Shown here one piece after another: positions 1 to 12,940 of a stretch of DNA of 64,000 bases (the first letter of the stretch is position 1; each line of letters begins with the position of its first letter). The notes under the pieces were generated by a model, which had not been told where the DNA came from, did not search any database, and saw only the letters and a program-made list of their open reading frames with translations. A program made the translations under genes and the position numbers. This DNA comes from Erythrobacter rubeus. Its GTDB lineage: Bacteria > Pseudomonadota > Alphaproteobacteria > Sphingomonadales > Sphingomonadaceae. The DNA lies in NCBI RefSeq assembly GCF_014705715.1, contig NZ_JACXLC010000001.1:1346457-1410456 (forward strand), in the 5' to 3' direction.

Positions 1-1628
1 TGACCGAACAACGCGGGCTGTCCTTTATCGACGCGATCAAGGAACTTGCCGCCGAGGCCGGGATGGAGGTCCCTGCCCCCGATCCCGTAGCGGCGAAAAA
101 GGCCGAAAAGCGCGCAAGCCTGATCAACGTCACCACCGACGCGCAGGAATGGTTCGTCGATAATCTGCGCAGCGCCGATGGCCGTGAAGCGCTTGAGTAC
201 TTGCAGCGCCGCGGATTGCAGCCCGATACGCTGCGCGAATTCGGCTTCGGCTATGCGCCGGAAAGCAAGCAGGCGCTCAACCGCGCCCTCGCTCGCTATG
301 ACGAGGAAATGCTGGTCGATACCGGCATGCGGATCAGAACCGACGACGGCACGACCTATGATCGGTTCAGAGGCCGCGTCATGCTGCCGATCCACGATGC
401 GCGTGGCCAGGTGATCGCGTTTGGCGGGCGCATCCTGCAAGACCGCGAAGGGCTCGCCAAGTACCTCAACTCACCCGACACCCCGCTATTCGACAAGGGC
501 CGAACGCTTTACAATCTGCACCGCGCCGCGCCCGCCTCGCGCCAGACAGGTCGGATCGTCGTGGTCGAAGGGTATATGGACGTGGTCGCGCTGGCGCAGG
601 CCGGTTTTACCGATGCCGTGGCGCCGCTCGGCACGGCGCTTACCGAAATGCAGCTCGAAATGCTCTGGCGCATGGTCGAGGTACCCGTGCTGTGTTTCGA
701 CGGAGACACTGCCGGCCAGCGCGCCGCCATGCGCGCGATAAGCCGCGCTCTGCCTATGCTCGCCCCGATGCGGTCGCTTTCAATCGTCCGCCTTCCCAGC
801 GGAATGGATCCCGACGACCTGATCAACAAACAGAGCAAGGGCGCGATGGAAAAGCTGCTCGCGGAGCCGAAGAGCCTGCTCGATACGCTATGGGACTTTG
901 AACGCGACGCGCAACCTCTCGAGAGCCCGGAGGCGAAGGCGGGCCTCAAAGCGCGCCTCATGGAGCACGTCGACACCATCCAGGACCGCGACATCCAGTC
1001 GATCTATCGGCGCGAGCTGCTCGACCGCTTCTCCGCTTTCGCCTACCCTCCCCGTCAGCCGCGCGATCAGGCAAAGCGTGGACCCTGGCGGGGTCCAGCA
1101 CCTGCTCCCAAAACGCTTTCGGTCGGCGCCCGCGCCGCGCTTCAAAAGGCTATGGCAGGCGGACAGAGATCCGATCTGCTCGGCGCCGTCATTGCCGGGC
1201 TGGTCCGCCATCCGGAAGAGATTTCGGTGCATTCCGAAGCGCTCATCCGGCTCGCCCGGCATGACCAAAACGCCGCACCCGCAATCGAATCGCTGATAGA
1301 GCTATCGGAAACGCTTGATTCGGGCGGTCAAAGCGCCATATCAGCGGAGCAAGGCTATCCTGCCCCACCGGTAGACAATCGTTACACCTTCCTCAGAGAA
1401 GGCACGCCCCCCGGTGAAGCGCGCGAGGAACTGGCCGAAGCTGTGTCGTTGCTGGCTCACAAACCAGCGCTCGAAGCTGCTATGGCAGCAACGATTGCGA
1501 GGTTTGATGATGATCCGGAAGGATCTTTTGCGGAACAGGCTCGCTTACGGCAGCAGCTCACTACAGTTGACGAGCGTCTGAAGGCATTTGGACGCAAACG
1601 GGCCGCTTCTTCGGCGGACAGGGATTGA
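1..1628 (+). CDS. dnaG: DNA primase, 5'-truncated by window edge
   Basis: Bacterial DNA primase makes RNA primers at the replication fork in partnership with the DnaB helicase. The reading frame is open from base 3, and the residues ahead of the first ATG (FIDAIKELAAEAG) belong to the protein, so the gene begins left of the window and the N-terminal zinc-binding domain is missing. Visible parts are the end of the catalytic core (LREFGFGYAPES), the TOPRIM region with VVVEGYMDVVALAQAG and later CFDGDTAGQRAA (the acidic metal-binding residues), and a C-terminal helicase-interaction region. About 541 residues are present. It sits 69 bp upstream of rpoD, the classic dnaG-rpoD macromolecular synthesis order. 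Confidence 0.95.
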   Translation, partial: TEQRGLSFIDAIKELAAEAGMEVPAPDPVAAKKAEKRASLINVTTDAQEWFVDNLRSADGREALEYLQRRGLQPDTLREFGFGYAPESKQALNRALARYDEEMLVDTGMRIRTDDGTTYDRFRGRVMLPIHDARGQVIAFGGRILQDREGLAKYLNSPDTPLFDKGRTLYNLHRAAPASRQTGRIVVVEGYMDVVALAQAGFTDAVAPLGTALTEMQLEMLWRMVEVPVLCFDGDTAGQRAAMRAISRALPMLAPMRSLSIVRLPSGMDPDDLINKQSKGAMEKLLAEPKSLLDTLWDFERDAQPLESPEAKAGLKARLMEHVDTIQDRDIQSIYRRELLDRFSAFAYPPRQPRDQAKRGPWRGPAPAPKTLSVGARAALQKAMAGGQRSDLLGAVIAGLVRHPEEISVHSEALIRLARHDQNAAPAIESLIELSETLDSGGQSAISAEQGYPAPPVDNRYTFLREGTPPGEAREELAEAVSLLAHKPALEAAMAATIARFDDDPEGSFAEQARLRQQLTTVDERLKAFGRKRAASSADRD

Positions 1629-1697
1629 AAATTCGGTTGTGCCGATAGCCAGACTGGCGAAATGGCAGGCGACCTTGAGATGGATTGAACGCGATAC

Positions 1698-3728
<2,031 letters not shown>

Positions 3729-3767
3729 AACCGGCTTTCGGCAAGGACGAGGTTCAGGGCTGGCGTC

Positions 3768-4457
3768 ATGGCTAAAAACATCGTTATTACAGGTGGTTCC
3801 TCCGGCATCGGCGTAGCATGTGCTGAGGCAGCTGTCGCATCCGGCCATAGGGTTGCCTTGGTGGCCAGATCGCAGGACAAGCTTGACCAGATCGTCGCAA
3901 AGCTTGGAGAAGAAAACGCGATTGCCGTACAGTGCGACGTGACTAAACCTGCTGAGCAGGAGGCCATGTTCGAAAAGGTTCTGGCGCATTTCGGAACTAT
4001 CGATGCGGTCTTCGCGAATGCAGGTCTTGGAGCCTCCGCCACGGGCACCGAGCACGGCGATGTCGATAATTTTCACGAGATGATCCTCGTCAACAATTTC
4101 GCCGTGACCGTTACGTGTAAATTCGCAATTCCTCATCTGCGAAAGACCAAGGGCCAGCTGGTTCTCATCGGCTCGCAAGCAGGGCATGTAGCTCTGTCAG
4201 GGTCGGTCTACAGCGCAACCAAATGGTTCATACGCGGCTACGCCAAGAACCTTTCCAATGAGCTGATCGAGCATGGGGTCCGGGTAACAAGCATCGATCC
4301 GGGTATGGTCGACACGCCGTTTTTCGACGAACCCAAGCCTACCGCGCTGAGGCCCGAAGATATCGGGAAGGCATTTGCGTACATCATCGACCTGCCCGAG
4401 CACGCGCGGATTGCCGAGTTGGAGATTTATCCAACCGTTGGCGCCCATCACTCCTGA
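3768..4457 (+). CDS. SDR family NAD(P)-dependent oxidoreductase
   Basis: A classical short-chain dehydrogenase of 229 aa with a Rossmann fold. The nucleotide-binding glycine motif TGGSSGIG lies at residues about 8-15, NAG at about 85-87, a catalytic Ser in LIGSQAG, and the YxxxK active site as YSATK at about 145-149. The substrate cannot be read from sequence; the family oxidises or reduces alcohols, ketones and fatty acyl or sugar derivatives. It starts 40 bp after rpoD and is probably transcribed separately or by read-through. An ATG start agrees with the first beta strand. Confidence 0.88.
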   Translation: MAKNIVITGGSSGIGVACAEAAVASGHRVALVARSQDKLDQIVAKLGEENAIAVQCDVTKPAEQEAMFEKVLAHFGTIDAVFANAGLGASATGTEHGDVDNFHEMILVNNFAVTVTCKFAIPHLRKTKGQLVLIGSQAGHVALSGSVYSATKWFIRGYAKNLSNELIEHGVRVTSIDPGMVDTPFFDEPKPTALRPEDIGKAFAYIIDLPEHARIAELEIYPTVGAHHS

Positions 4458-4572
4458 TCCGTCCGACATTCACAACATTGACGCTTCACAGGTTGGACAT
4501 AGCCGGCCTCTCATGCAAAGCATGCAGGTGAGAGAAGATCGTTCAGTGTAGCTTGGTCAGGAAAACCCAAAC

Positions 4573-5214
4573 GTGCCCACCTCTTCTCCCCATGTCATCG
4601 CCATCGTTTCTCAAAAGGGCGGTTCGGGTAAGACCACCCTCGCCGTCCATCTGGCCAGCCGCGCCGCGCAGGCTGGCCGGGAGAGCTGCATTGTAGACAC
4701 GGATCCGCAAGCGACCGCTGCCGCTTGGTCCGATTGGCGCGGCGATTATCTCCCTGTCGTCGTGACCAGCCCGCCTGCTCGGCTCGGTCGAACCATCGAG
4801 AGCGCAAAGAAAAACGGCGTCGATTTTGTTGTCGTCGACACGCCGCCGCATGCCGACGCCGCCGCTCGCGAAGCCATCAAGGCCGCCGATATCGTGCTCA
4901 TCCCATCGAAGCCGCGCGCTTTCGATCTACACGCGCTCGCACCGATCGCCGACCTGATTTCGTTCGCCAAAAAGCCTGCCTATGTGGTGCTGAATTCTGT
5001 ACCGGCCGGCGCAACCGTTTTGTCCGAAGAAGCGCGCAAATCCGCGAAAAAAATGGGCCTGAAGATGTGCTCGGTTTCGCTCGGCGATCGCGCAGCCTTT
5101 CACCGTTCCTCTGCGAAGGGCGAAACCGCGGCTGAGATCGATCCCGAAGGCAAGGCCGCCAAAGAGATCGAGAAGCTGTGGAAGTGGCTGGGCAAGAAGC
5201 TCGCGCGGAGCTGA
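4573..5214 (+). CDS. ParA-family ATPase without a ParB partner
   Basis: A 213-aa Walker-type ATPase of the ParA/MinD/Soj group, which use ATP-dependent dimerisation to position DNA or protein cargo. The deviant Walker A motif QKGGSGKTT is at residues about 13-21, the IVDTDPQ switch at about 40-46, and the VVVDTPPHAD Walker B-like segment near 88-97. The start codon is GTG. No parB or centromere-like repeat is adjacent; neighbours are an SDR gene and rpiB. It therefore looks like an orphan ParA, as used for cytosolic protein or plasmid positioning, rather than the chromosomal parAB pair. The cargo is unknown. Confidence 0.85.
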   Translation: MPTSSPHVIAIVSQKGGSGKTTLAVHLASRAAQAGRESCIVDTDPQATAAAWSDWRGDYLPVVVTSPPARLGRTIESAKKNGVDFVVVDTPPHADAAAREAIKAADIVLIPSKPRAFDLHALAPIADLISFAKKPAYVVLNSVPAGATVLSEEARKSAKKMGLKMCSVSLGDRAAFHRSSAKGETAAEIDPEGKAAKEIEKLWKWLGKKLARS

Positions 5215-5293
5215 CCGGACAATCCGACGCGATCGGTCGAAAAGCCGCTCATCCGGGGTGGAGAGAATCGATCCGCGCCTCTATGTAGACGCC

Positions 5294-5773
5294 ATGCGTA
5301 TCGCCATTGCCTCAGACCATGCCGCGACCGATCTGAAAGCGGAGCTTGCCGAGTGGCTAATCGATGAAGGCTACGAGGTCGCCGACCTGGGTCCCGATGG
5401 CGGGGAGAGCGTCGATTATCCCGATTATGGATATAAGCTGGCCAGTGTTGTCGCGGATGGCACGGTCGAATATGGCGTCGCGCTGTGCGGATCAGGTATT
5501 GGCATTTCGATCAGCGTCAATCGCCATCCCGCCGTCCGCTGCGCACTCGTCTCCGAACCGCTCTCCGCGGCACTTGCGCGTGAGCATAACAATGCAAACT
5601 GCATCGCCATGGGTGCGCGCCTCATCGGCATCAAAATGGCGAAATCCTGCGTAGCTACGTTTTTGAACACCGAATTTGCAGATGCAGGCGATCCGTCGGG
5701 TCGTCACCAACGCCGCGTCGCGAAGCTCGGCAATCCGCCCACCTCTCCCGATCATATCGAGACGCACCAATGA
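5294..5773 (+). CDS. rpiB: Ribose 5-phosphate isomerase B
   Basis: RpiB interconverts ribose 5-phosphate and ribulose 5-phosphate in the pentose phosphate pathway. The 159-aa product starts [15 protein letters not shown], the usual RpiB N-terminus with its SDHAA phosphate-binding motif. It contains CGSGIGISI with the catalytic Cys at about residue 67 and EHNNANC near 102. An upstream in-frame GTG at 5258 would add 12 non-conserved residues, so ATG 5294 is preferred. The stop overlaps the glyA start as ATGA, indicating translational coupling. The C-terminus has a short basic extension. Confidence 0.93.
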   Translation: MRIAIASDHAATDLKAELAEWLIDEGYEVADLGPDGGESVDYPDYGYKLASVVADGTVEYGVALCGSGIGISISVNRHPAVRCALVSEPLSAALAREHNNANCIAMGARLIGIKMAKSCVATFLNTEFADAGDPSGRHQRRVAKLGNPPTSPDHIETHQ

Positions 5774-7080
5774 GCACGCAGCCTAACGAAGTTCTGAATT
5801 CGATGGATTCCTTCTGGAACGATGACCTTGCGACTGCCGATCCAGAGATCGCGGCCGCCATCAGCAACGAGCTGAAACGCCAGCAGGACAAGATCGAGCT
5901 CATCGCCAGTGAAAACATCGCATCGAAAGCGGTGCTTGAGGCGACCGGCAGCGTCTTCACCAACAAATACGCCGAGGGGTATCCGGGCAAAAGGTATTAC
6001 GGCGGCTGCGATTATGCGGATGTCGTTGAAACGCTGGCGATCGAGCGCGCCAAGGAGCTGTTCGGCTGCAACTTCGCCAACGTCCAGCCCAATAGCGGGA
6101 GCCAGATGAACCAGGCGGTGTTCCTTGCGCTGCTGCAGCCGGGCGACACCTTCATGGGGCTAGACCTCAATTCGGGCGGGCACCTGACGCACGGATCACC
6201 GGTCAATATGAGCGGCAAGTGGTTCAATCCAGTAAGCTACGGTGTACGCGAAGGCGATGAGCTGATCGATATGGACGCCGTCGCGGCGACTGCGCGCGAG
6301 CACAAACCCAAGCTCATCATCTGCGGCGGAACCGCTTATTCCCGCACATGGGACTTTCAGGCCTTTCGCGATATTGCCGATGAAGTGGGTGCTTATCTCC
6401 TTTGCGACATGAGCCACATTTCCGGCCTCGTGGCAGGCGGCGCGCACCCTTCGCCCTTTCCGCATTGCGATATCGTGACCTCAACCACGCATAAGAGCCT
6501 GCGCGGTCCACGATCGGGCATCATCCTCTGGAACGACGAAGAGCTGACCAAGCCGCTCAACATGGCGGTTTTTCCAGGTCTTCAAGGCGGCCCGTTGATG
6601 CATGTCGTTGCCGCAAAAGCCGTGGCCTTCCGCGAGGCATTGCAGCCCGAATTCAGGAACTATGCGCACCGGATCGTCGAAAATGCGCGCGCGCTGGCTG
6701 CGAGCCTCGAAGAGAACGGTCTGCGGATCGTGTCGGGCGGGACGGACAACCACTCGATGCTTGTCGATCTCACTGCCAAGGACGTCACCGGAAAGTCGGC
6801 GGAGAAGGGCCTCGACCGCGCTTGGCTGACCTGCAACAAGAACGGCATTCCTTTCGACACGCGCTCGCCTTTTGTGACCAGCGGCATCCGCCTCGGCACA
6901 CCGGCAGGCACCACCCGCGGATTCGGACCGGCTGAATTTCGCACCGTCGGCAAGCTCATCAGCGAAGTTGTCGATGGCCTTGCGAAGAACGGACCGGAAG
7001 GCGATGCGCAAGTCGAGGAAAGCGTTCGCAGCCGCGTTGCCGAGCTGTGCGCCGCCTTCCCAGTCTATCCCGACGCCTGA
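5770..7080 (+). CDS. glyA: Serine hydroxymethyltransferase
   Basis: This PLP enzyme converts serine and tetrahydrofolate to glycine and 5,10-methylene-THF, the main source of one-carbon units. The 436-aa length is typical. Motifs seen are [17 protein letters not shown] and the [13 protein letters not shown] substrate region, and the PLP-lysine segment [15 protein letters not shown] at about residues 236-250. It overlaps rpiB by four bases and is followed after 18 bp by nrdR, an arrangement common in alphaproteobacteria and consistent with co-transcription. Confidence 0.97.
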   Translation: MSTQPNEVLNSMDSFWNDDLATADPEIAAAISNELKRQQDKIELIASENIASKAVLEATGSVFTNKYAEGYPGKRYYGGCDYADVVETLAIERAKELFGCNFANVQPNSGSQMNQAVFLALLQPGDTFMGLDLNSGGHLTHGSPVNMSGKWFNPVSYGVREGDELIDMDAVAATAREHKPKLIICGGTAYSRTWDFQAFRDIADEVGAYLLCDMSHISGLVAGGAHPSPFPHCDIVTSTTHKSLRGPRSGIILWNDEELTKPLNMAVFPGLQGGPLMHVVAAKAVAFREALQPEFRNYAHRIVENARALAASLEENGLRIVSGGTDNHSMLVDLTAKDVTGKSAEKGLDRAWLTCNKNGIPFDTRSPFVTSGIRLGTPAGTTRGFGPAEFRTVGKLISEVVDGLAKNGPEGDAQVEESVRSRVAELCAAFPVYPDA

Positions 7081-7098
7081 TACCGAGCCTGAAACCGC

Positions 7099-7575
7099 AT
7101 GCGTTGCCCCTTCTGCGCTCACGATGACAGCCAGGTAAAAGACAGCCGACCGACTGAGGATGCGACCGCGATCCGGCGGCGGCGGCAGTGCTCGCACTGC
7201 GGGGCTCGCTTCACCACCTTCGAGCGCGTCCAATTGCGTGAAGTCACAATCGTTAAGGCCGGTCTGGATGGCGGTGAAGCGCGCCGCGAACCCTTTGACC
7301 GCTCCAAGCTCGAAAAATCGGTTTCTCTCGCCTGCCGCAAACGCGACGTTTCGCAGGAGCGGATCGATCAACTCGTATCCGGAATACAGCGACAGATCGA
7401 AACCGCCGGAGAGGCCGAGGTGCCGTCTTCGCGCATCGGCGAATTGGTCATGGACGGGCTGAAGCAGATCGACAGCGTCGCCTATATTCGTTTCGCCAGC
7501 GTCTACCGCGATTTCTCCGAAGCCAGGGACTTCGAAGAGTTCGCGAGCACCGTGGCCGAAGCGGCGAAAGACTGA
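7099..7575 (+). CDS. nrdR: Transcriptional repressor NrdR
   Basis: NrdR is a Zn-finger and ATP-cone repressor of ribonucleotide reductase genes that senses ATP/dATP. The 158-aa protein begins MRCPFC with the zinc ribbon (CPFC at residues 3-6 and CSHCG at about 31-35), followed by the ATP-cone (about residues 46-140), including [17 protein letters not shown]. It lies between glyA and the methyltransferase trmJ, with short gaps on both sides, in the frequent glyA-nrdR order. Confidence 0.96.
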   Translation: MRCPFCAHDDSQVKDSRPTEDATAIRRRRQCSHCGARFTTFERVQLREVTIVKAGLDGGEARREPFDRSKLEKSVSLACRKRDVSQERIDQLVSGIQRQIETAGEAEVPSSRIGELVMDGLKQIDSVAYIRFASVYRDFSEARDFEEFASTVAEAAKD

Positions 7576-7580
7576 CCTCG

Positions 7581-8318
7581 ATGGCCGCGCCCATTATTGT
7601 TCTCGTGCGTCCGCAATTGGGCGAGAATATCGGCAAGGCTGCGCGCGCTATGCTGAACTTCGGGCTTACCGAGATGCGGATCGTGAACCCGCGTGATGGC
7701 TGGCCCAACCCCTCTGCGGGTCCGGCCGCTGCGGGCGCTGATATCGTGCTCGACCAGGCCAAGGTGTACGAGACAACCGCGGAGGCCATCGCCGATTGCG
7801 AGCATGTATACGCGACGACAGTACGTAAGCGCGGCGTGACCAAGCCTGTTGTCGGACCTGATGAAGCGGCCAGGCTGATGCACGGCGAAAGTGGCCGCCA
7901 TGCGATCCTGTTCGGGCGGGAGGCCTCCGGCTTGTCGACCGAGGACGTGACGCTCGCACGGCGGATCCTGACCGTCCCGATCAATCCCGAATTTGGATCG
8001 CTCAACCTGGCGCAGGCGGTTATCCTGTGCGCGTATGAATGGTCGCGGATCGCGCGCGAAGCGGGTGCAGGCGAACTCGTTCAGCCCACCGATGAGGACG
8101 ACGCGCTCCCCCCTGCTCCACAGGACGAGCTCGACGGATTGATTGGACACTTGGAAGGCATGTTGGAGCCAAAAGGGTATTTTCTACCGGAGAGCCGCAG
8201 CGAAGCGACGCGGCGCACTTTGCGCGGCGTCTTGACCAAGCCGGGTTGGAACCATCTCGAAGTGAGAACCCTGCGCGGGGTCTTGTCTTCGCTCCAGCGC
8301 GGGGATCGCGAAAGCTAG
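7581..8318 (+). CDS. trmJ: tRNA 2'-O-methyltransferase, TrmJ-like (SpoU family)
   Basis: A SPOUT-fold RNA ribose methyltransferase of 245 aa. TrmJ methylates nucleotide 32 of tRNA anticodon loops using SAM. Family signs are the N-terminal IIVLVRPQLGENIGKAARAMLNFG (the N-E-N-x-G-x-xAR motif), the knot motif LFGREASGLSTEDV near residue 112, and NPEFGSLNLAQAV near residue 135. The C-terminal region (about 160-245) contains a helical extension like that of TrmJ. It follows nrdR after 5 bp, so it is probably in the same transcript. The exact target nucleotide is inferred from the family. Confidence 0.88.
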   Translation: MAAPIIVLVRPQLGENIGKAARAMLNFGLTEMRIVNPRDGWPNPSAGPAAAGADIVLDQAKVYETTAEAIADCEHVYATTVRKRGVTKPVVGPDEAARLMHGESGRHAILFGREASGLSTEDVTLARRILTVPINPEFGSLNLAQAVILCAYEWSRIAREAGAGELVQPTDEDDALPPAPQDELDGLIGHLEGMLEPKGYFLPESRSEATRRTLRGVLTKPGWNHLEVRTLRGVLSSLQRGDRES

Positions 8319-8409
8319 TCGAATTCAACTTTGAGTTGATTTTCGCGCATAGATCGCTAATTGCCCCTCCACGCAAAGATTGGCTCCGCATCCCGGTGAA
8401 GCGGTAGCC

Positions 8410-8471
8410 GCACGAAATACAATCGATTTCGTGGTGCGATGCCGGGTTGAATGGCCACCATTCCGGGTGGC
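8410..8471 (+). promoter_or_regulatory. Structured 5' leader of rpsD (two hairpins)
   Basis: The 177-bp gap before rpsD holds two hairpins. The first (8410-8437) pairs GCACGAAAT with ATTTCGTG(G)TGC. The second (8454-8471) pairs GCCACC with GGTGGC and ends about 12 bases before the Shine-Dalgarno sequence GAAGGAAAG. S4 is known to regulate its own mRNA in E. coli and Bacillus through leader structures. A similar role here is inference only. Confidence 0.35.
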
Positions 8472-8495
8472 TCAGCAAATTTGAAGGAAAGACTT

Positions 8496-9110
8496 ATGTC
8501 GAAGCGCAAAAGCGCCAAGTACAAACTCGACCGCCGGATGGGCGAAAACATCTGGGGTCGCCCGAACTCTCCGGTCAACAAGCGCTCCTACGGCCCCGGC
8601 CAGCACGGCCAGCGTCGCAAGAGCAAGATGAGCGACTTCGGTCTTCAGCTGCGCGCTAAGCAGAAACTGAAGGGCTATTACGGCGACGTCACCGAGAAGC
8701 AGTTCCGCTCGACCTACAAGGACGCCACTCGCATGAAGGGCGACACCGGCCAGAACCTGATCGGCCTGCTCGAGCGCCGCCTCGACATGATCGTATACCG
8801 CGCGAAGTTCGCTCCGACGATCTTCGCCGCGCGCCAAATCGTGAACCACGGCCACATCTATGTGAACGGCGTTAAGTGCAACATCCCGTCGCGCCGCTGC
8901 GATGTCGGCGATGTGATCAGCCTCGGCAACAAAGCCAAGGAAATGGCGCTGGTCATCGAAGCGCAGAGCCTGCCCGAGCGTGAGATCCCCGATTACGTCG
9001 CACCAGAAGGCAATGACAAGGTTGCCTTCACCCGCGTACCGAAGCTCGACGAAGTGCCCTATCCGGTTACCATGGAACCGAACCTCGTGGTCGAGTTCTA
9101 CTCGCGCTAA
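8496..9110 (+). CDS. rpsD: 30S ribosomal protein S4
   Basis: Ribosomal protein S4 is a primary 16S rRNA-binding protein that nucleates 30S assembly. The 204-aa product starts [16 protein letters not shown] and carries the S4 RNA-binding domain (about residues 92-155) with [32 protein letters not shown]. An in-frame ATG at 8451 would add 15 unrelated residues, and the Shine-Dalgarno GAAGGAAAG sits just before ATG 8496, which decides the start. It stands alone rather than in the alpha operon, as is usual in alphaproteobacteria, and ends with a strong intrinsic terminator. Confidence 0.97.
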   Translation: MSKRKSAKYKLDRRMGENIWGRPNSPVNKRSYGPGQHGQRRKSKMSDFGLQLRAKQKLKGYYGDVTEKQFRSTYKDATRMKGDTGQNLIGLLERRLDMIVYRAKFAPTIFAARQIVNHGHIYVNGVKCNIPSRRCDVGDVISLGNKAKEMALVIEAQSLPEREIPDYVAPEGNDKVAFTRVPKLDEVPYPVTMEPNLVVEFYSR

Positions 9111-9137
9111 GACGTAGCAAATTCTCTGTTTTCAAAT

Positions 9138-9165
9138 GGGGCGGTCCGTCGGGCCGCCCTTTTTT
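9138..9165 (+). terminator. Intrinsic terminator of rpsD
   Basis: A GC-rich hairpin (GGGCGGTCC paired with GGGCCGCCC, loop GTC) is followed directly by six T residues, 28 bp after the rpsD stop codon. Confidence 0.9.
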
Positions 9166-9192
9166 GCGCCATCGCGAATATGCGCCAGATAC

Positions 9193-9221
9193 AAAAAAGG
9201 CGGCCCCGAATGGACCGCCTT
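9193..9221 (-). terminator. Intrinsic terminator of the chorismate mutase transcript
   Basis: On the minus strand, GGCGGTCC pairs with GGGCCGCC around an ATTCGG-type loop and is followed by six T residues. It lies 35 bp past the end of the minus-strand chorismate mutase gene and back to back with the rpsD terminator, insulating the two convergent units. Confidence 0.85.
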
Positions 9222-9255
9222 CGATTGTGCCTCATAGAGAGACTTTAATTACGCA

Positions 9256-9567
9256 TCACTTTCGAATTCGATCCCAAATTTCAAACTCATAGGCGATCGA
9301 ACCTTCGACAAGCCTCTCCCAGATATCAGCAACGACATCTGCCGGAAGACCGCGAGCGCCTGCATCCTTGACCGCAGCATCGATGACGTTGGCCTTTCGG
9401 TCCTCATCGCGAACAGCTTCGCGCGTTGGTTTAATCCGGGCTGCCGCGCGCATGTACCCGAACCGGCGATCGAGCAGTTCGACGATCTGGCGATCCGTGG
9501 CATCGACGCCCTCGCGAACTTCCGACATTGAAGCGCAATCTTCAGGACTTTTGAAATCAGCAGACAT
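9256..9567 (-). CDS. Chorismate mutase (AroQ class)
   Basis: Converts chorismate to prephenate, the branch point to phenylalanine and tyrosine. The 103-aa length suits a stand-alone all-helical AroQ-type mutase. The N-terminal helix reads REGVDATDRQIVELLDRRFGYMRAAARIK, with the conserved helix-1 Arg, the D-x-x-I-x-x-L-L-x-x-R pattern and a Lys after the second helix start. Later helices contain the R..K..V and D.W..L.E..I.YE patterns. It has its own terminator downstream. The upstream gene is the frameshifted S9 peptidase, with a 49-bp gap. Confidence 0.88.
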   Translation of the reverse strand: MSADFKSPEDCASMSEVREGVDATDRQIVELLDRRFGYMRAAARIKPTREAVRDEDRKANVIDAAVKDAGARGLPADVVADIWERLVEGSIAYEFEIWDRIRK

Positions 9568-9616
9568 GGCCGCGCATGTGGCCTTTCACGCCCCTTTTGT
9601 CGAGAGGCTTGCTCTA

Positions 9617-11631
9617 TCATTGGCCATGGAGAACTTCCTGCAGGAACTTATCGATTTCTATCAGCATCTCGGTGCGCACTTTGCTGTCTCCCAAGTCGTG
9701 CTGTAGATCCTCGTACTCGTTATAGATGACCTCCTTGCCGGCATTCTGCAGCGCTTGTGCCATGCCGCGCGAGTGACGCACTTCTACGTTAACGTCGCGA
9801 GTAGCATGGAATAGCGCGACCGGTGCTGCGAACTGTTCAGCATGGCGGCGTGGACTGCCGGCGTCGATGTGCGGCCCATTGCCTAGTTGTTTAGCTCGCA
9901 AGCGGGAACTTGTGTATGCGCGCGCATCGCTGCGAAGATAACCCAGATCCGTCACTGGCGCGATCGCGACAATCGCATTGTAAAGATCGGGCTCCACGAC
10001 CTGAGATTGCAGCGCTGCGTATCCTCCGTAGGACCAGCCGGCAATCGCAAGCTTCTCTGGATCAGCGATCCCTTCGCTCACCAACCATCTACCAGCATCG
10101 TTCACATCACCAATTGCGACGTCCCATGCTTGGTAGCCGTTCTTGCCGAACCACGCTTCTCCATAACCGGACGACCCGCGATAATTAGGCTGAAGCACCG
10201 CGTACCCTCTGGCCACGAAATATTGGACTATCCAATCAAAGCCCCAGACGTCCCTAGCTGCAGGGCCACCATGAGGCAGCACAATCGCGGGAAGACCGAT
10301 GCCGCCAGAGGCAGGTGGCAGAGTGAGGTATCCTGGAATTTGCGCTCCATCGCGCGCGGGAAACGAGATGGATTTCATATTACCCATCGGTTGTTCCACG
10401 AGGTATTCGCGCACGGCGAGAAGCTCTTCCAGTTGGCCCGCGCCCTTATCGAACAAGTAAACGGTACCGGGATCCGTGTCGGACGAGGCGATTACCAGCA
10501 GCTTGCTTTCGTCAGCGCTAGCGCCGGCGATATTGATGATCGGCTGATTCGGCAGCGCCTCCCCAATGCCCTTGCCAGGGTTGCAAGCTCATCATCAAAA
10601 TACGCGACCGAACGTTTCTCGGTCGCGTAACTTGCGCCTACGACGCGCCGCTGACGACCGATCCGAATAAGCCCGTCAACATCTACGTCGTCACGCGCGA
10701 ATACCACCTTACCTGCGCGGGGATTCGACAGCGGAACCTCGGCGAGCGCAGTGAACCCTCCTACCGACGTGAAACCAAAGGCACTGTTGCGCGCTGCATC
10801 GACCGCAACCGGGAGAAAACCTTCGACTGGCTTCCCGTCCAAGGATATATCCGCAAGCTCTTGCCAATGACGGCTGTCAGGTGCGCGGAAGTAGTAGTAA
10901 TAGTCGCCTGTGAGCATTCCGTTGAGATCATATTTCGCTCTCGCCTTGATCCTCACTTCGCCGAGCTCATCAGCGATGTACCGCATGGCGCCGTCATCGG
11001 GCTGCTCTTCCACTCGGCGCCGACCAGTGTTCACATCAATCTGGTCGACGCCAAGCCCTTCCTTCTCATTGGCCAATCGCGTTCCGGTGGAGTTTTCCTT
11101 GAGATAGGTCTTGGTCAAGAGGATTCGACCATCCTCGCCAGCAACATCGAATGCCACGACACTCCCGCCGCTCTGATTGAAACCAAAGGCGCGAAGGCTC
11201 CTTCGTTCAGAAAGCGATTCGATTTCGGTCCCATCATAGTCTATCGCAAACATCCGATCGAAGCCGATCAGCGTCCCATCTGGCGCTTTTCCCATTCCAT
11301 CGACCTGGCAGACTAAGCGTTCGTCCGTGGCCCAACGGCACCACGATAGATCACTTGTCACTTCAGTGTTCTTGGCGATTTGTTTCACACTGCCAGGTCC
11401 GGCTAGGTCAACGACGTTCAGTACCTCGCTGTGCTCAGGACCTGCGGCGACCCAAGCCACTTTCGTTCCCGAGGGAGACAGGCTTATGTCGAGCACGGAA
11501 GAGCGCGCACCAAAACGCGCAGCCACGTCTTCGGCTTCTACTTCCGCTGCCTCGTCCTGCGCAGATCCCGGAACGGCGATGCTCGAGGCAAGACAGCTCA
11601 CGACGCAAAGCGCCCTTCCAAAAAACTTCAT
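9617..11631 (-). pseudogene. S9 family serine peptidase, interrupted by a frameshift
   Basis: Two minus-strand frames together make one S9 prolyl-oligopeptidase-like protein of about 671 aa. The first (11631 to about 10574) has a signal peptide (MKFFGRALCVVSCLASSIAV..GSAQ) and a beta-propeller-like region. The second carries the alpha/beta hydrolase domain with nucleophile motif GWSYGGYAA, an Asp in HATRDVNVE and a His in DLQHDLGD. The frames join if one base is added in GCAAGGGC at about 10568-10576, giving the continuous reading ATLAKGIGEALPNQP. All catalytic residues are intact, so this is either a recent single-base loss or a sequencing error. It would act in the periplasm. Confidence 0.85.
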
Positions 11632-11703
11632 CGACTGCCCCCTTTTTCATCTGCGACAACTTAACGTAACAAAGACTAATCGCATTGCAACGGGCTAGAT
11701 CGA

Positions 11704-12897
<1,194 letters not shown>

Positions 12898-12940
12898 TCA
12901 GCCTCAACCGCGCGCGCCCCGAACATTGCTAACAAGCGCC

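Noticed and set aside
4508..4534. Hairpin CTCTCA/TGAGAG before the ParA gene as a terminator
   Set aside because: The stem is only six base pairs with a long loop and no T-tract follows, so it is not convincing.
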